Assembly: GCA_003450125.1 (NCBI GenBank)
Contig: DMFR01000273.1
Coordinates: forward strand, 12,278-20,250
Direction of reading: 5' to 3'
Length of the DNA: 7,973 bases
Source of the DNA: Prolixibacteraceae bacterium
GTDB taxonomy: Bacteria; Bacteroidota; Bacteroidia; Bacteroidales; Prolixibacteraceae
Part shown: one piece after another, positions 1 to 5,403 of the stretch
Layout of the letters: each line of letters opens with the position of its first letter
Numbering within the stretch: the stretch's first letter is position 1
Position numbers and translations under genes: made by a program
Notes under the pieces: generated by a model
What the model was told of the DNA's origin: nothing
The model's database searches: none
What the model saw: only the letters and a program-made list of their open reading frames with translations

Positions 1-1697
1 ATAATGCTTTTCATCACACTTTCCTTATTCCCGTTTAACCAGAAAATGATTTTATGGTGAATATTTTCTTCTACAGCGACCGGTGTTTCAATGGTATTGT
101 CCACAATGACGGGAGCCTTATAGAATACACAATAAATGCCTAATCCCCACGCCTCATGACTGGTTACCCCATCCGACACTTTATAGGATGCATAGCCACC
201 AACATCGCCGTGTTTCCATGCATCAACCGTAGGAGGGTCGTAAGGCATCTCGCTTTGATAAAAATACATTTTCCCCTTATTCCCATTCCAAAGGGTTTGG
301 TATTCCTGGAAATGTTCGCAAAACAGACCATAAACAGTCACATTATCGCCGTTTACGATCAGGCCATTCTTGCACGTGTTCTGATCCCATCCAACATTTT
401 TACCATGATCGGCGCGCCACAGCCAGGTATGATCTACAGTGACATCCTGACTGTTGATAACCATGCAGCTTGAAGCTTTACCTTCACCATAACCTCCTAC
501 CCTGAAAAAAATATCAAACAGAAAGCATGGATTCTTTGCATGGCTTTTTGCAGAATTGACTTCTCCCACAACAAAGAGTGTTTCTGAAGGAATTACACCT
601 GCATCTATCGTTAATCCGCAGACCGTAATAGCATCAACATCTGAAATTTCAATCACCGAATTTCCATTCTCTGACTGGAGCGAGGGCATTCCCATCCCAT
701 AGATCAAAGTACCCGGACGGGTAATTTTAATACTTTTATCCAGGTGATAGATCCCTGGGGTAATGATTAAATTTTTTCCTTTTTTAAGTGCTGCATTAAT
801 GGATTCTGAATTATCAACATTTGATTTTACAATGTAAAAATCAGCGATATTAAGATGATCCTCATCCTTACCCGGTTTAATCCAACTGATCCCTGTGCTG
901 TTTTTCTTAAGTTTTGGAATTTGAATCCTGTAATCCGATCCTTTTATAATCAAATATGGTTTTTCACGAAGAAGAGGAGTTTTATCAATTACCGTATATG
1001 GATTATCGGGCCACTTATCCACCGGGGCATTGGGTACTCCGACAAACATCATATTCCATGAGCCTCCCTGCCATTTCCCTAAGTCTGTATTTCGAGTAAA
1101 CCATTGTTGCTGACCTCCGGCTAATACAGTTCCATCAATCTTCGAATCGGCAAGAAACCCACCGCTTGCCCAACCATTGTCATGCAACTGGATATCACCT
1201 TTGATGTGTACCCGCCGCATAGGGGCAGCCTGTGAAACCCCCCATATATTGATTGCACCGGCAGGAGATACGATGGTAAGGTTCTCCACCGAGCGCCAGA
1301 AATTACAGGTTACATTTCCATTTTTCTCCCCCTTTGAAATCAATGATCCGTTAATGACAACATCATTGGGCGACTCACCCAAACCCATGATATCCATATA
1401 ATACCCGATTTTTAGATCTACTTGATAGGTTCCGGGTTTAAAGAGCAATGCATACCGATGTAAACCGAATTCGCTTTTCCGGGGATGCTGTTGATTGTAC
1501 AACGTATCAATGAGGTTCTGAATCTCTTTCACATCCATGCCCGGATCGAATACAAAGACATTCTCTCCAAACGTTGTCGTGGTATACTTGGCGGATAAAG
1601 CCTGAAATCTTGCCTGAGAAGTCTCTACCTGTGCTTGACTTACCTGAACGCCTATCAGCAATAAAAATATCAGGCCAATTGTTAATCTGCTTTTCAT
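1..1697 (-). CDS. Secreted right-handed beta-helix protein (pectate-lyase/GH55-like fold), 3'-partial
   Basis: An uninterrupted frame runs from an ATG at 1697 to the left edge: 565 codons with no stop, so the C-terminus lies outside the window. Residues 1-22 form a signal peptide: K/R near the start, a hydrophobic core LTIGLIFLLLIGV, and an SQA|Q cleavage site, so the protein is exported. The mature part begins with FGENVFVFDPGMDVKEIQ (43-60), then RYALLFKPGTYQVD (81-94) and GLGESPNDVVINGS (105-118). This is the start of a family of large beta-helix proteins often annotated as pectate-lyase-like or 'coagulation factor 5/8 domain' proteins. A second block, INAALKKGKNLIITPGIYHL (300-319), repeats the PGTY/PGIY theme, followed by short strands (VIEISDVDAITVCGLTIDAG, VINSQDVTVDHTWLW, LIVNGDNVTVYGL) typical of helix rungs. 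A role in polysaccharide binding or cleavage is inferred from the fold; no catalytic residues can be assigned with confidence. No sus-type or other glycan-use gene is adjacent in the window. Confidence 0.85.
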   Translation of the reverse strand, partial: MKSRLTIGLIFLLLIGVQVSQAQVETSQARFQALSAKYTTTTFGENVFVFDPGMDVKEIQNLIDTLYNQQHPRKSEFGLHRYALLFKPGTYQVDLKIGYYMDIMGLGESPNDVVINGSLISKGEKNGNVTCNFWRSVENLTIVSPAGAINIWGVSQAAPMRRVHIKGDIQLHDNGWASGGFLADSKIDGTVLAGGQQQWFTRNTDLGKWQGGSWNMMFVGVPNAPVDKWPDNPYTVIDKTPLLREKPYLIIKGSDYRIQIPKLKKNSTGISWIKPGKDEDHLNIADFYIVKSNVDNSESINAALKKGKNLIITPGIYHLDKSIKITRPGTLIYGMGMPSLQSENGNSVIEISDVDAITVCGLTIDAGVIPSETLFVVGEVNSAKSHAKNPCFLFDIFFRVGGYGEGKASSCMVINSQDVTVDHTWLWRADHGKNVGWDQNTCKNGLIVNGDNVTVYGLFCEHFQEYQTLWNGNKGKMYFYQSEMPYDPPTVDAWKHGDVGGYASYKVSDGVTSHEAWGLGIYCVFYKAPVIVDNTIETPVAVEENIHHKIIFWLNGNKESVMKSI

Positions 1698-1741
1698 TGG
1701 TTTATAGTTTAGTTAAATCCTTCCTTGCCTTTTTGGCTGCG

Positions 1742-1749
1742 CAAAGGTA
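1742..1749 (-). promoter_or_regulatory. Bacteroidota -7 promoter box for the beta-helix gene
   Basis: On the minus strand this reads TACCTTTG, a perfect match to the Bacteroidota -7 consensus TAnnTTTG. It lies 44 bp upstream of the ATG at 1697, giving a predicted leader of about 40 nt. No TTG was found at the expected upstream spacing, so the -33 element is weak or absent. The box implies that this gene is transcribed separately from hepT. Confidence 0.5.
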
Positions 1750-1925
1750 ATCACTCTGAATTTACTATACTATAGATGGGTGAATTTTACGCTTATTTAC
1801 ATTGTTTGCTTAGCCAATTGTATTGCTGATTCCATTTTAAAGGCAGGGATTTCATTCTTACCGATAGAAACAAATACGTTTCGGATTAAAGAATACGGCA
1901 TTTGGCGTTTGTAAGCAACAGGCCT

Positions 1926-2258
1926 TTATTGAATTTTTTGCTTAACTTCTTCTTTTAATGGACTTAAGTGGCGCTTTAAGATCGCCCAGATCATAGATGT
2001 ATCAACTGCATCATATGCATGAATTAGTCTATTCCGAAATCCAACAATTTTTCTGGCAGATTCAAGAGTAACCTCTGGATGAAGGATATCAAATTTATTT
2101 ACAGCCTCTCCTATGATGCCTAATTGTCTTTCAACTGCACTTTGTGTTTTCAAGTCTTTTACATAGTCATCAAAACTTAGTGTAGATTTTGTAAAATCCT
2201 CGATCAAATCAATCGCTTGAATTATATCAGACAAATACTTCTGACCCTTCTCCGTCAT
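1926..2258 (-). CDS. hepT: HepT-like HEPN-domain toxin (DUF86), RNase of an MntA/HepT toxin-antitoxin pair
   Basis: This 110-residue protein is almost entirely helical and carries the HEPN signature Rx4HxY as R75-NRLI-H80-A-Y82, in the context KIVGFRNRLIHAYDAVD. In characterised HepT proteins the Arg and His form an RNase active site on the dimer interface, and the Tyr is the residue that the partner MntA modifies with AMP. Length and the N-terminal TEKGQKYLSDIIQAIDLIEDF fit DUF86. I chose the ATG at 2258. The frame is open to 2282, but the only earlier initiation codon is a TTG and its extra residues (IQLKFLF) do not resemble the family. From 2258 the gene overlaps the end of mntA by 32 bp, which suggests translational coupling with the antitoxin made first. 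Toxicity is inferred from family knowledge, with all three motif residues intact. Confidence 0.85.
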   Translation of the reverse strand: MTEKGQKYLSDIIQAIDLIEDFTKSTLSFDDYVKDLKTQSAVERQLGIIGEAVNKFDILHPEVTLESARKIVGFRNRLIHAYDAVDTSMIWAILKRHLSPLKEEVKQKIQ

Positions 2259-2562
2259 AAATAAGAATTTTAGTTGAATCAATACTCTTTCTTAAATAGG
2301 GATTTCGTATGGACGAATCAGTCAATAAATCGACTTTTCTGTGGAAAAAAAGTTCAAAATTATCCCACAGTGAAATTAACTTTTCGCCTCTCTCGATAGG
2401 GTCAACATCTTCTATCTCAACAAGAAGGTCAATATCACTTTTATTAAAATCAAAATAATCAGTTGTTGAAGAACCAAACGCATACAAGTACTTAACTTTG
2501 TGTTTTTGACACAAAGTCTTAAAATCAGTTACTCGTTTCAATATTTCGTCCTTAATAATCAT
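2227..2562 (-). CDS. mntA: MntA-like minimal nucleotidyltransferase antitoxin
   Basis: This 111-residue protein is a minimal nucleotidyltransferase (MNT) of the DNA polymerase beta superfamily. The signature is visible: G30-S31 in YAFGSSTTDYFDF, then the metal-binding D43-I-D45 in KSDIDLLVEI, and a third carboxylate, D78, in RKVDLLT. In known pairs MntA transfers AMP from ATP to a tyrosine of HepT and so silences the RNase. Here 11 residues separate GS from DxD, one more than the usual 10, but the flanking residues are conserved and all catalytic acids are present, so activity is expected. The ATG at 2562 is the first Met and no other lies near the N-terminus. The gene is first in a two-gene operon and its end overlaps hepT. 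The mntA/hepT names are assigned from domains and gene order. Confidence 0.85.
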   Translation of the reverse strand: MIIKDEILKRVTDFKTLCQKHKVKYLYAFGSSTTDYFDFNKSDIDLLVEIEDVDPIERGEKLISLWDNFELFFHRKVDLLTDSSIRNPYLRKSIDSTKILIYDGEGSEVFV

Positions 2563-2566
2563 GAAT

Positions 2567-2597
2567 CAAAGATAGTTATTTAAAATGCCAATGCCAA
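2567..2597 (-). promoter_or_regulatory. Promoter of the mntA-hepT operon, TTG-N20-TATCTTTG
   Basis: On the minus strand a TTG at 2597-2595 is followed after 20 bp by TATCTTTG at 2574-2567. This fits the Bacteroidota pattern TTG-N17-23-TAnnTTTG at both elements. The -7 box ends only 4 nt before the ATG at 2562, so transcription would start at or next to the initiation codon and the mRNA would be nearly leaderless. The TTG belongs to a short direct repeat (TTGGCA twice, minus strand). Confidence 0.55.
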
Positions 2598-2651
2598 TTT
2601 TAGGGGTTGTATGGCTTGTTGCTCCTGGTAACTTCAGCGCCAGCGTGATTA

Positions 2652-2688
2652 AACCGGAGGTGCTTGATATTTATTGCACACTCCGGTT
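2652..2688. repeat. Hairpin-forming inverted repeat downstream of the SnoaL-like gene
   Basis: AACCGGAG (2652-2659) is complementary to CTCCGGTT (2681-2688). The inner GTGC (2660-2663) pairs with GCAC (2676-2679), with one bulged A at 2680 and a 12-nt AT-rich loop. The stem is GC-rich in an otherwise AT-rich spacer. Neither side is followed by a T-run, so a classical intrinsic terminator is not supported. It could be an mRNA 3'-end stabiliser or a remnant of a repeat. Confidence 0.5.
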
Positions 2689-2705
2689 GAATATTAAAAA
2701 CACTC

Positions 2706-2741
2706 ATGAAACCATCAACCTGAGCGATTCACAGGTTTCAT
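2706..2741 (-). terminator. Possible terminator of the SnoaL-like gene
   Basis: ATGAAACC (2706-2713) and GGTTTCAT (2734-2741) form an 8-bp stem. On the minus strand it lies 12 bp beyond the stop at 2754 and is followed by GAGTGTTTTTAATATT, with a run of five T. A competing inner stem, AACCTG (2717-2722) with CAGGTT (2732-2737), shares the same right arm. Position and T-run support termination of the 3182-2754 transcript; the stem is AT-rich and the loop long, so confidence is limited. Confidence 0.4.
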
Positions 2742-2753
2742 TTCACTTTGCCC

Positions 2754-3182
2754 TTACACGTTTTGCAACTTGTGAATAACTTCCACCATTGTGGGGGAGA
2801 GATCGGTATGATGATGGATAATCTTCCACGTTCCACCTTCTTTCTGATAGATGTTCGTTACACGAACTTGATCAGTGACTTTTTCCCCTGCAATCCTGAA
2901 ACCTGCGTTCTCCACGCCAATTTCATAAGCCATATCCCCGACTACCCGGATGAGCTGATCCTCCAGTTTGACTTGACCATCCGAAGCTACTTGTGCGGTT
3001 TTATCCCATGTTTCCCAAACGTTCTTCCATCCTACCTGCCGTCCTCCAATGGGGTGCATCGTGGTAACTGCCGGATTGTGTGACCAAATATCAGACAGGG
3101 GTTGGGAATTTCCATTTGTCATTGTATTTAGCGCTGCATAAAACTGTTTTGACGCATTGCGGACTTCATCTTCAGCTGACAT
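2754..3182 (-). CDS. SnoaL/NTF2-like (ketosteroid isomerase-fold) small protein
   Basis: This 142-residue cytoplasmic protein has no signal peptide or membrane segment. Its pattern is that of the SnoaL/DUF4440 branch of the NTF2-like superfamily: an N-terminal helix (DEVRNASKQFYAALN, 5-19), a pocket segment SDIWSHNPAVTTMHPIGGRQVGW (30-52), beta strands around DMAYEIGVE (83-91), and the characteristic final strand pair VRVTNIYQKEGGTWKIIHHHTDLSP (106-130). The fold makes a cone-shaped cavity used for very different jobs (isomerase, hydrolase, ligand binding), so no substrate can be named. The His cluster 123-125 and W119 are typical of the family and are not diagnostic. The ATG at 3182 is preceded by AAAGGAAAAC on the coding strand, an A/G-rich leader with a plausible ribosome site. 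The gene appears monocistronic, diverges from the Crp-like gene across 635 bp, and has hairpins after its stop. Confidence 0.8.
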   Translation of the reverse strand: MSAEDEVRNASKQFYAALNTMTNGNSQPLSDIWSHNPAVTTMHPIGGRQVGWKNVWETWDKTAQVASDGQVKLEDQLIRVVGDMAYEIGVENAGFRIAGEKVTDQVRVTNIYQKEGGTWKIIHHHTDLSPTMVEVIHKLQNV

Positions 3183-3286
3183 AATTTGTTTTCCTTTCGT
3201 TAATTTGTAGAATTGATTTTGAATCTATAAACGAAACCAGCCCTAACTTTTGTTTGGAGATCTAGAAGTGTTGGCTGCAAACGATC

Positions 3287-3305
3287 CGATTGCAAATTGC
3301 AATCG
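3287..3305. promoter_or_regulatory. Perfect 19-bp palindrome, candidate operator
   Basis: CGATTGCAA, a central A, then TTGCAATCG: 9-bp arms without mismatch and a 1-bp spacer. It lies 105 bp upstream of the SnoaL-like ATG and about 510 bp upstream of the Crp-like ATG. The size and symmetry fit a dimeric helix-turn-helix regulator site. It does not match the E. coli CRP half-site TGTGA, so the binding protein is unknown. Confidence 0.45.
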
Positions 3306-3470
3306 AACACAGAAGAATTAACCAGAGATTTGGCTAATTAAGATCATCTGCTTTTTCCAATCATGCGACCCTTTGCCTGTTTAGGACAAAATGCTCTCTA
3401 TTAACAAATCACATCCAGAAACGTTCATCTTCAGACTGATATTAAATAAATCACCATAGGCATGAACACA

Positions 3471-3613
3471 AAAAAAGGAACACTGATCTGACTGATATAA
3501 CGGATTTACACTGATCTTTTAAAAAATACGATTTCCATCGATTTAAACAAATTACACGAAATTAAGGAATCTGTGTAAATCCGTTATATCAGTCATATCA
3601 GTGTTCCTTTTTT
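3471..3613. repeat. Inverted repeat with 45-bp arms
   Basis: The left arm (3471-3515) and right arm (3569-3613) are reverse complements at 43 of 45 positions, separated by a 53-bp AT-rich loop. The arm core reads GTGTAAATCCGTTATATCAG on the right. The outer ends are A-rich (left) and T-rich (right, a run of 12 T at 3608-3619), so each strand ends the hairpin with a T-tract. No target-site duplication or transposase is visible. It may be a small non-autonomous element or a dispersed intergenic repeat. Confidence 0.75.
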
Positions 3614-3725
3614 TTTTTTCCTTTAAATCAGTGTTCCTTTTTTTTTCTTTAAAACTGTGTTCCTCTTTCTTTTTTCCTTTAAATCTGTGTTCCCTTTTCC
3701 CTTTTTAATAATATATCAGTGTTCT
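3598..3725. repeat. Degenerate tandem repeat, about 26-32 bp period, T-rich
   Basis: Five copies of the anchor TC(A/T)GTGTTCC, or close variants, begin near 3598, 3628, 3654, 3684 and 3716. Each of the first four is followed by a pyrimidine-rich tract, the first three with a CTTTAAA end. The first copy is also the outer end of the right arm of the 3471-3613 inverted repeat, so the array looks like successive partial duplications of that end. Homopolymer runs reach 12 T. Confidence 0.7.
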
Positions 3726-3781
3726 TGGGTAAGGTAAAAGTGAAAATAAATCTTGGAATTTCCATTTTTAACAAATTTATG

Positions 3782-3789
3782 TAACTTTG
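3782..3789 (+). promoter_or_regulatory. Bacteroidota -7 promoter box for the Crp-like gene
   Basis: TAACTTTG matches the TAnnTTTG consensus exactly and ends 28 bp before the ATG at 3818, predicting a leader of roughly 22-25 nt. The nearest upstream TTG (3753-3755) is 26 bp away, slightly beyond the usual 17-23 bp, so the -33 element is uncertain. Confidence 0.5.
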
Positions 3790-3817
3790 ATGCTGTAGAA
3801 CATGAAAAATTATTTCT

Positions 3818-4519
3818 ATGGCGAGTCAGGAAGCAAGCATGAAGGAGATATTCGAAAATCCAAAATCAATTTTCAGTACATTGACCTCTGAAGAGAAAGC
3901 AGACTTGCGCAACAACATTACCTTTACTTTCTATAAGAAAAACGAAATCATTTTTACCGAAGGTGAAAAACCCACAGGCTTCCTATTCCTGAAAGAGGGG
4001 AAAGCCATAATTTTTAAAGAAGGCGTCGGTGGACGGGAACAAATCATCCGCATGACAAAACCGCTTGGGATCATAGGCTACCGCGCCCTGCTGGCTGGGG
4101 AAAAGCACATCGGCACGGCCATTACCAATGAAGATTCAACCGTTGGCATGATTACCCCGGATTACCTGTACACCCATTTACTAAAGAACCCCGCCTTCTC
4201 GCTTCGTTTGCTGCAAACCCTGTCCCGGGAGCTTGGCTTTTCCAATGCCCGTACCGTTACCCTGACTCAAAAGCACATCCGTGGTCGCCTGGCCGAATCC
4301 TTATTGTTGTTAAAAGAGAAATACGGCTGGGAGAATGATGGCGCCACCCTGAAAGTCTACCTCTCGCGCGATGAAATTGCCAACCTTTCGAACATGACCT
4401 CCTCCAATGCTATCCGCACCTTGTCCATCTTTGCCGGGGAAAGGGTCATTGCCCTCGATGGCCGCAAGATCCGCATCCTCGACATCCACAAGCTGGAAAA
4501 GATTAGCCGCCAGGGGTAG
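3818..4519 (+). CDS. Crp/Fnr-family transcriptional regulator
   Basis: This 233-residue protein has an N-terminal cyclic-nucleotide-binding-like beta-barrel (about 18-130: FYKKNEIIFTEGEKPTGFLFLKEGKAIIF, then KPLGIIGYRALLAGEK), a dimerisation helix (LLKNPAFSLRLLQTLSRELG, 121-140) and a C-terminal winged helix. The helix-turn-helix is LSRDEIANLSNMTSSNAIRTLSIF (182-205), with recognition helix near 194-205, and the wing is ERVIALDGRKIRILD. It would bind DNA as a dimer in the cytoplasm. The Arg-Ser that contacts cAMP phosphate in CRP is not seen: the equivalent stretch reads KHIGTAIT. Nor is there a Cys cluster as in FNR, since the protein contains no cysteine. The effector is therefore unknown and may be a protein contact, small molecule or none. 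ATG 3818 follows a -7 box by 28 bp; Met8 (3839) is an alternative start. The second half of the gene is richer in G+C than its surroundings. It is transcribed alone. Confidence 0.88.
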   Translation: MASQEASMKEIFENPKSIFSTLTSEEKADLRNNITFTFYKKNEIIFTEGEKPTGFLFLKEGKAIIFKEGVGGREQIIRMTKPLGIIGYRALLAGEKHIGTAITNEDSTVGMITPDYLYTHLLKNPAFSLRLLQTLSRELGFSNARTVTLTQKHIRGRLAESLLLLKEKYGWENDGATLKVYLSRDEIANLSNMTSSNAIRTLSIFAGERVIALDGRKIRILDIHKLEKISRQG

Positions 4520-4772
4520 TGAAGCTCAAAGTTTTCTTGCTTATAAATGATCAGCGTAATGATGGCTTCATTAATTGCATGCCCATATGATTTGATTTGT
4601 CTTTTCTGAATTGTTATCCTTTGCCAATTTCTATCCCTACATCATTTCGAAACATTCGGTGCAAAATTTCTTTTTAGAGCATTGTTTCCATCTTAAAGTT
4701 AGATCCCTTAACTCAATCCCTGCACCTTCTCCTATCCATTCGGGCAGTTTTGGTTATAAAATGGCACCTATT

Positions 4773-4970
4773 AACTCAATACAAAGTCAATACCAACTCA
4801 ATAGTTAATGGGTAGATAATAGGTAGATAATAAGTACATAATAGGTACATAATAGGTACATAATAGGTTCATAAACCCATTATATACCTATTATGTACCC
4901 ATTATCTACCCATTATGTACCCATTAACACCGGATTTTGTATTGAGTTAGTATGGACTTTGTATTGACTT
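4773..4970. repeat. 198-bp nested palindromic element with 31-bp terminal inverted repeats
   Basis: The outer arms at 4773-4803 and 4940-4970 are reverse complements at 28 of 31 positions; the left one begins AACTCAATACAAAGTC. Within them, 4807-4872 holds direct 11-bp repeats in one orientation and 4879-4922 the same unit in reverse orientation, so the whole element folds into one long hairpin with a small loop near 4873-4878. The terminal repeats suggest a MITE-like unit, but no flanking duplication is evident and no transposase is nearby. Confidence 0.8.
4807..4922. repeat. 11-bp tandem repeats that reverse orientation
   Basis: Six units run contiguously from 4807 to 4872 with consensus AATAGGTACAT. 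Variants occur at the third to fifth positions and in the centre (for example AATGGGTAGAT, AATAGGTTCAT). After a 6-bp centre, four units in the opposite orientation, consensus ATTATGTACCC, run from 4879 to 4922. There are no spacers between units, which excludes a CRISPR array. Confidence 0.8.
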
Positions 4971-5093
4971 CGTATAGGGAATGTAGTTTCCAAATATAAG
5001 GTCAATACTTTGAAATAACCAAAGGATCAGAAATCAGTAAAAGGGGATTGACAACTGTCGTGTCAGCGAATATGACCTTGCGGCTTCTGGAAT

Positions 5094-5222
5094 CATGATC
5101 GAAGCGTCATCCCGAACTGGTTTCGGGATCCCCTCAAATACGCTCTGCCACCCTTTAGAAAAGAGAATAGAAGGCCAAAGAAGGGGATCCCGAAACAAGT
5201 TCGGGATGACGCACCGATCATG
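5094..5222. repeat. Inverted repeat, 41-bp arms with CCCGAA...TTCGGG core
   Basis: The arms at 5094-5134 and 5182-5222 are reverse complements at 38 of 41 positions around a 47-bp loop. Each arm is itself a palindrome (ATCCCGAA, 4-5 nt, TTCGGGAT), so either a cruciform with two small hairpins or one long hairpin is possible. The sequence GTCATCCCGAA...TTCGGGATCCC matches, from memory, a dispersed intergenic repeat seen in several bacterial phyla whose translation includes IPNLFRDP. That translation occurs here on the minus strand and explains the spurious open frame across it. Confidence 0.75.
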
Positions 5223-5352
5223 GTCTCGGACTACTTTGGATCTTTGAATGACATTGCGACAAAACAAAGGTGAAGCGAAACAGAATAGATAGGTTAAACG
5301 TGTGTTAACGCCGCTTATGTGGATTTCCAATTAGGAGTGATCCGAGGAAGTG

Positions 5353-5369
5353 ATGGTGCAGAGCACCAT
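5353..5369. repeat. Short GGTGC-N3-GCACC palindrome
   Basis: ATGGTGC, three bases (AGA), then GCACCAT: a perfect 7-bp stem. It shares the GGTGC-N3-GCACC core with the two arms of the inverted repeat at 5404-5503, so it is probably a third, solitary copy of the same REP-like unit. Confidence 0.6.
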
Positions 5370-5403
5370 TTATATTTGTAGAAATACGGATGAATAAGAC
5401 TCC

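Larger units (their letters stand above)
3183..3817. other. Gene-free divergent intergenic region, repeat-rich
   Basis: This 635-bp space separates the divergent SnoaL-like and Crp-like genes. I see no coding frame with family-like sequence. It contains a perfect 19-bp palindrome (3287-3305), a long inverted repeat (3471-3613), T-rich degenerate tandem repeats (3598-3725) and a -7 box for the Crp-like gene (3782-3789). No TAnnTTTG box was found on the minus strand upstream of the SnoaL-like gene, so its promoter is not located. Confidence 0.7.

Noticed and set aside
156..473. 105-codon open frame on the plus strand
   Set aside because: It lies inside the beta-helix gene on the opposite strand and its translation has no family-like features; the minus-strand frame is continuous over 565 codons.
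1797..1925. 42 further sense codons in the hepT frame after its TAA stop, ending in another TAA
   Set aside because: It could suggest a broken C-terminal extension, but HepT already has the normal family length and ending, and an open stretch of this size is expected by chance.
2259..2282. N-terminal extension of HepT
   Set aside because: The only start codon there is TTG, the added residues do not fit the family, and an ATG at 2258 gives a typical DUF86 N-terminus.
2585..2779. 64-codon plus-strand frame
   Set aside because: It spans the hairpins behind the SnoaL-like gene, has no recognisable protein pattern and overlaps the end of the real gene.
4520..4560. Terminator directly after the Crp-like gene
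   Set aside because: Only a 4-bp AAGC/GCTT pairing without a T-run is present; not enough to call.
4611..4808. 65-codon plus-strand frame
   Set aside because: It runs into the inverted-repeat element, has no convincing ribosome site and resembles no family.
4807..4922. Possible CRISPR array
   Set aside because: The units are 11 bp, contiguous, and reverse orientation midway; there are no unique spacers and no cas genes.
5034..5330. 98-codon minus-strand frame with IPNLFRDP
   Set aside because: The distinctive residues are the translation of the 5094-5222 DNA repeat, so this is a spurious gene call.
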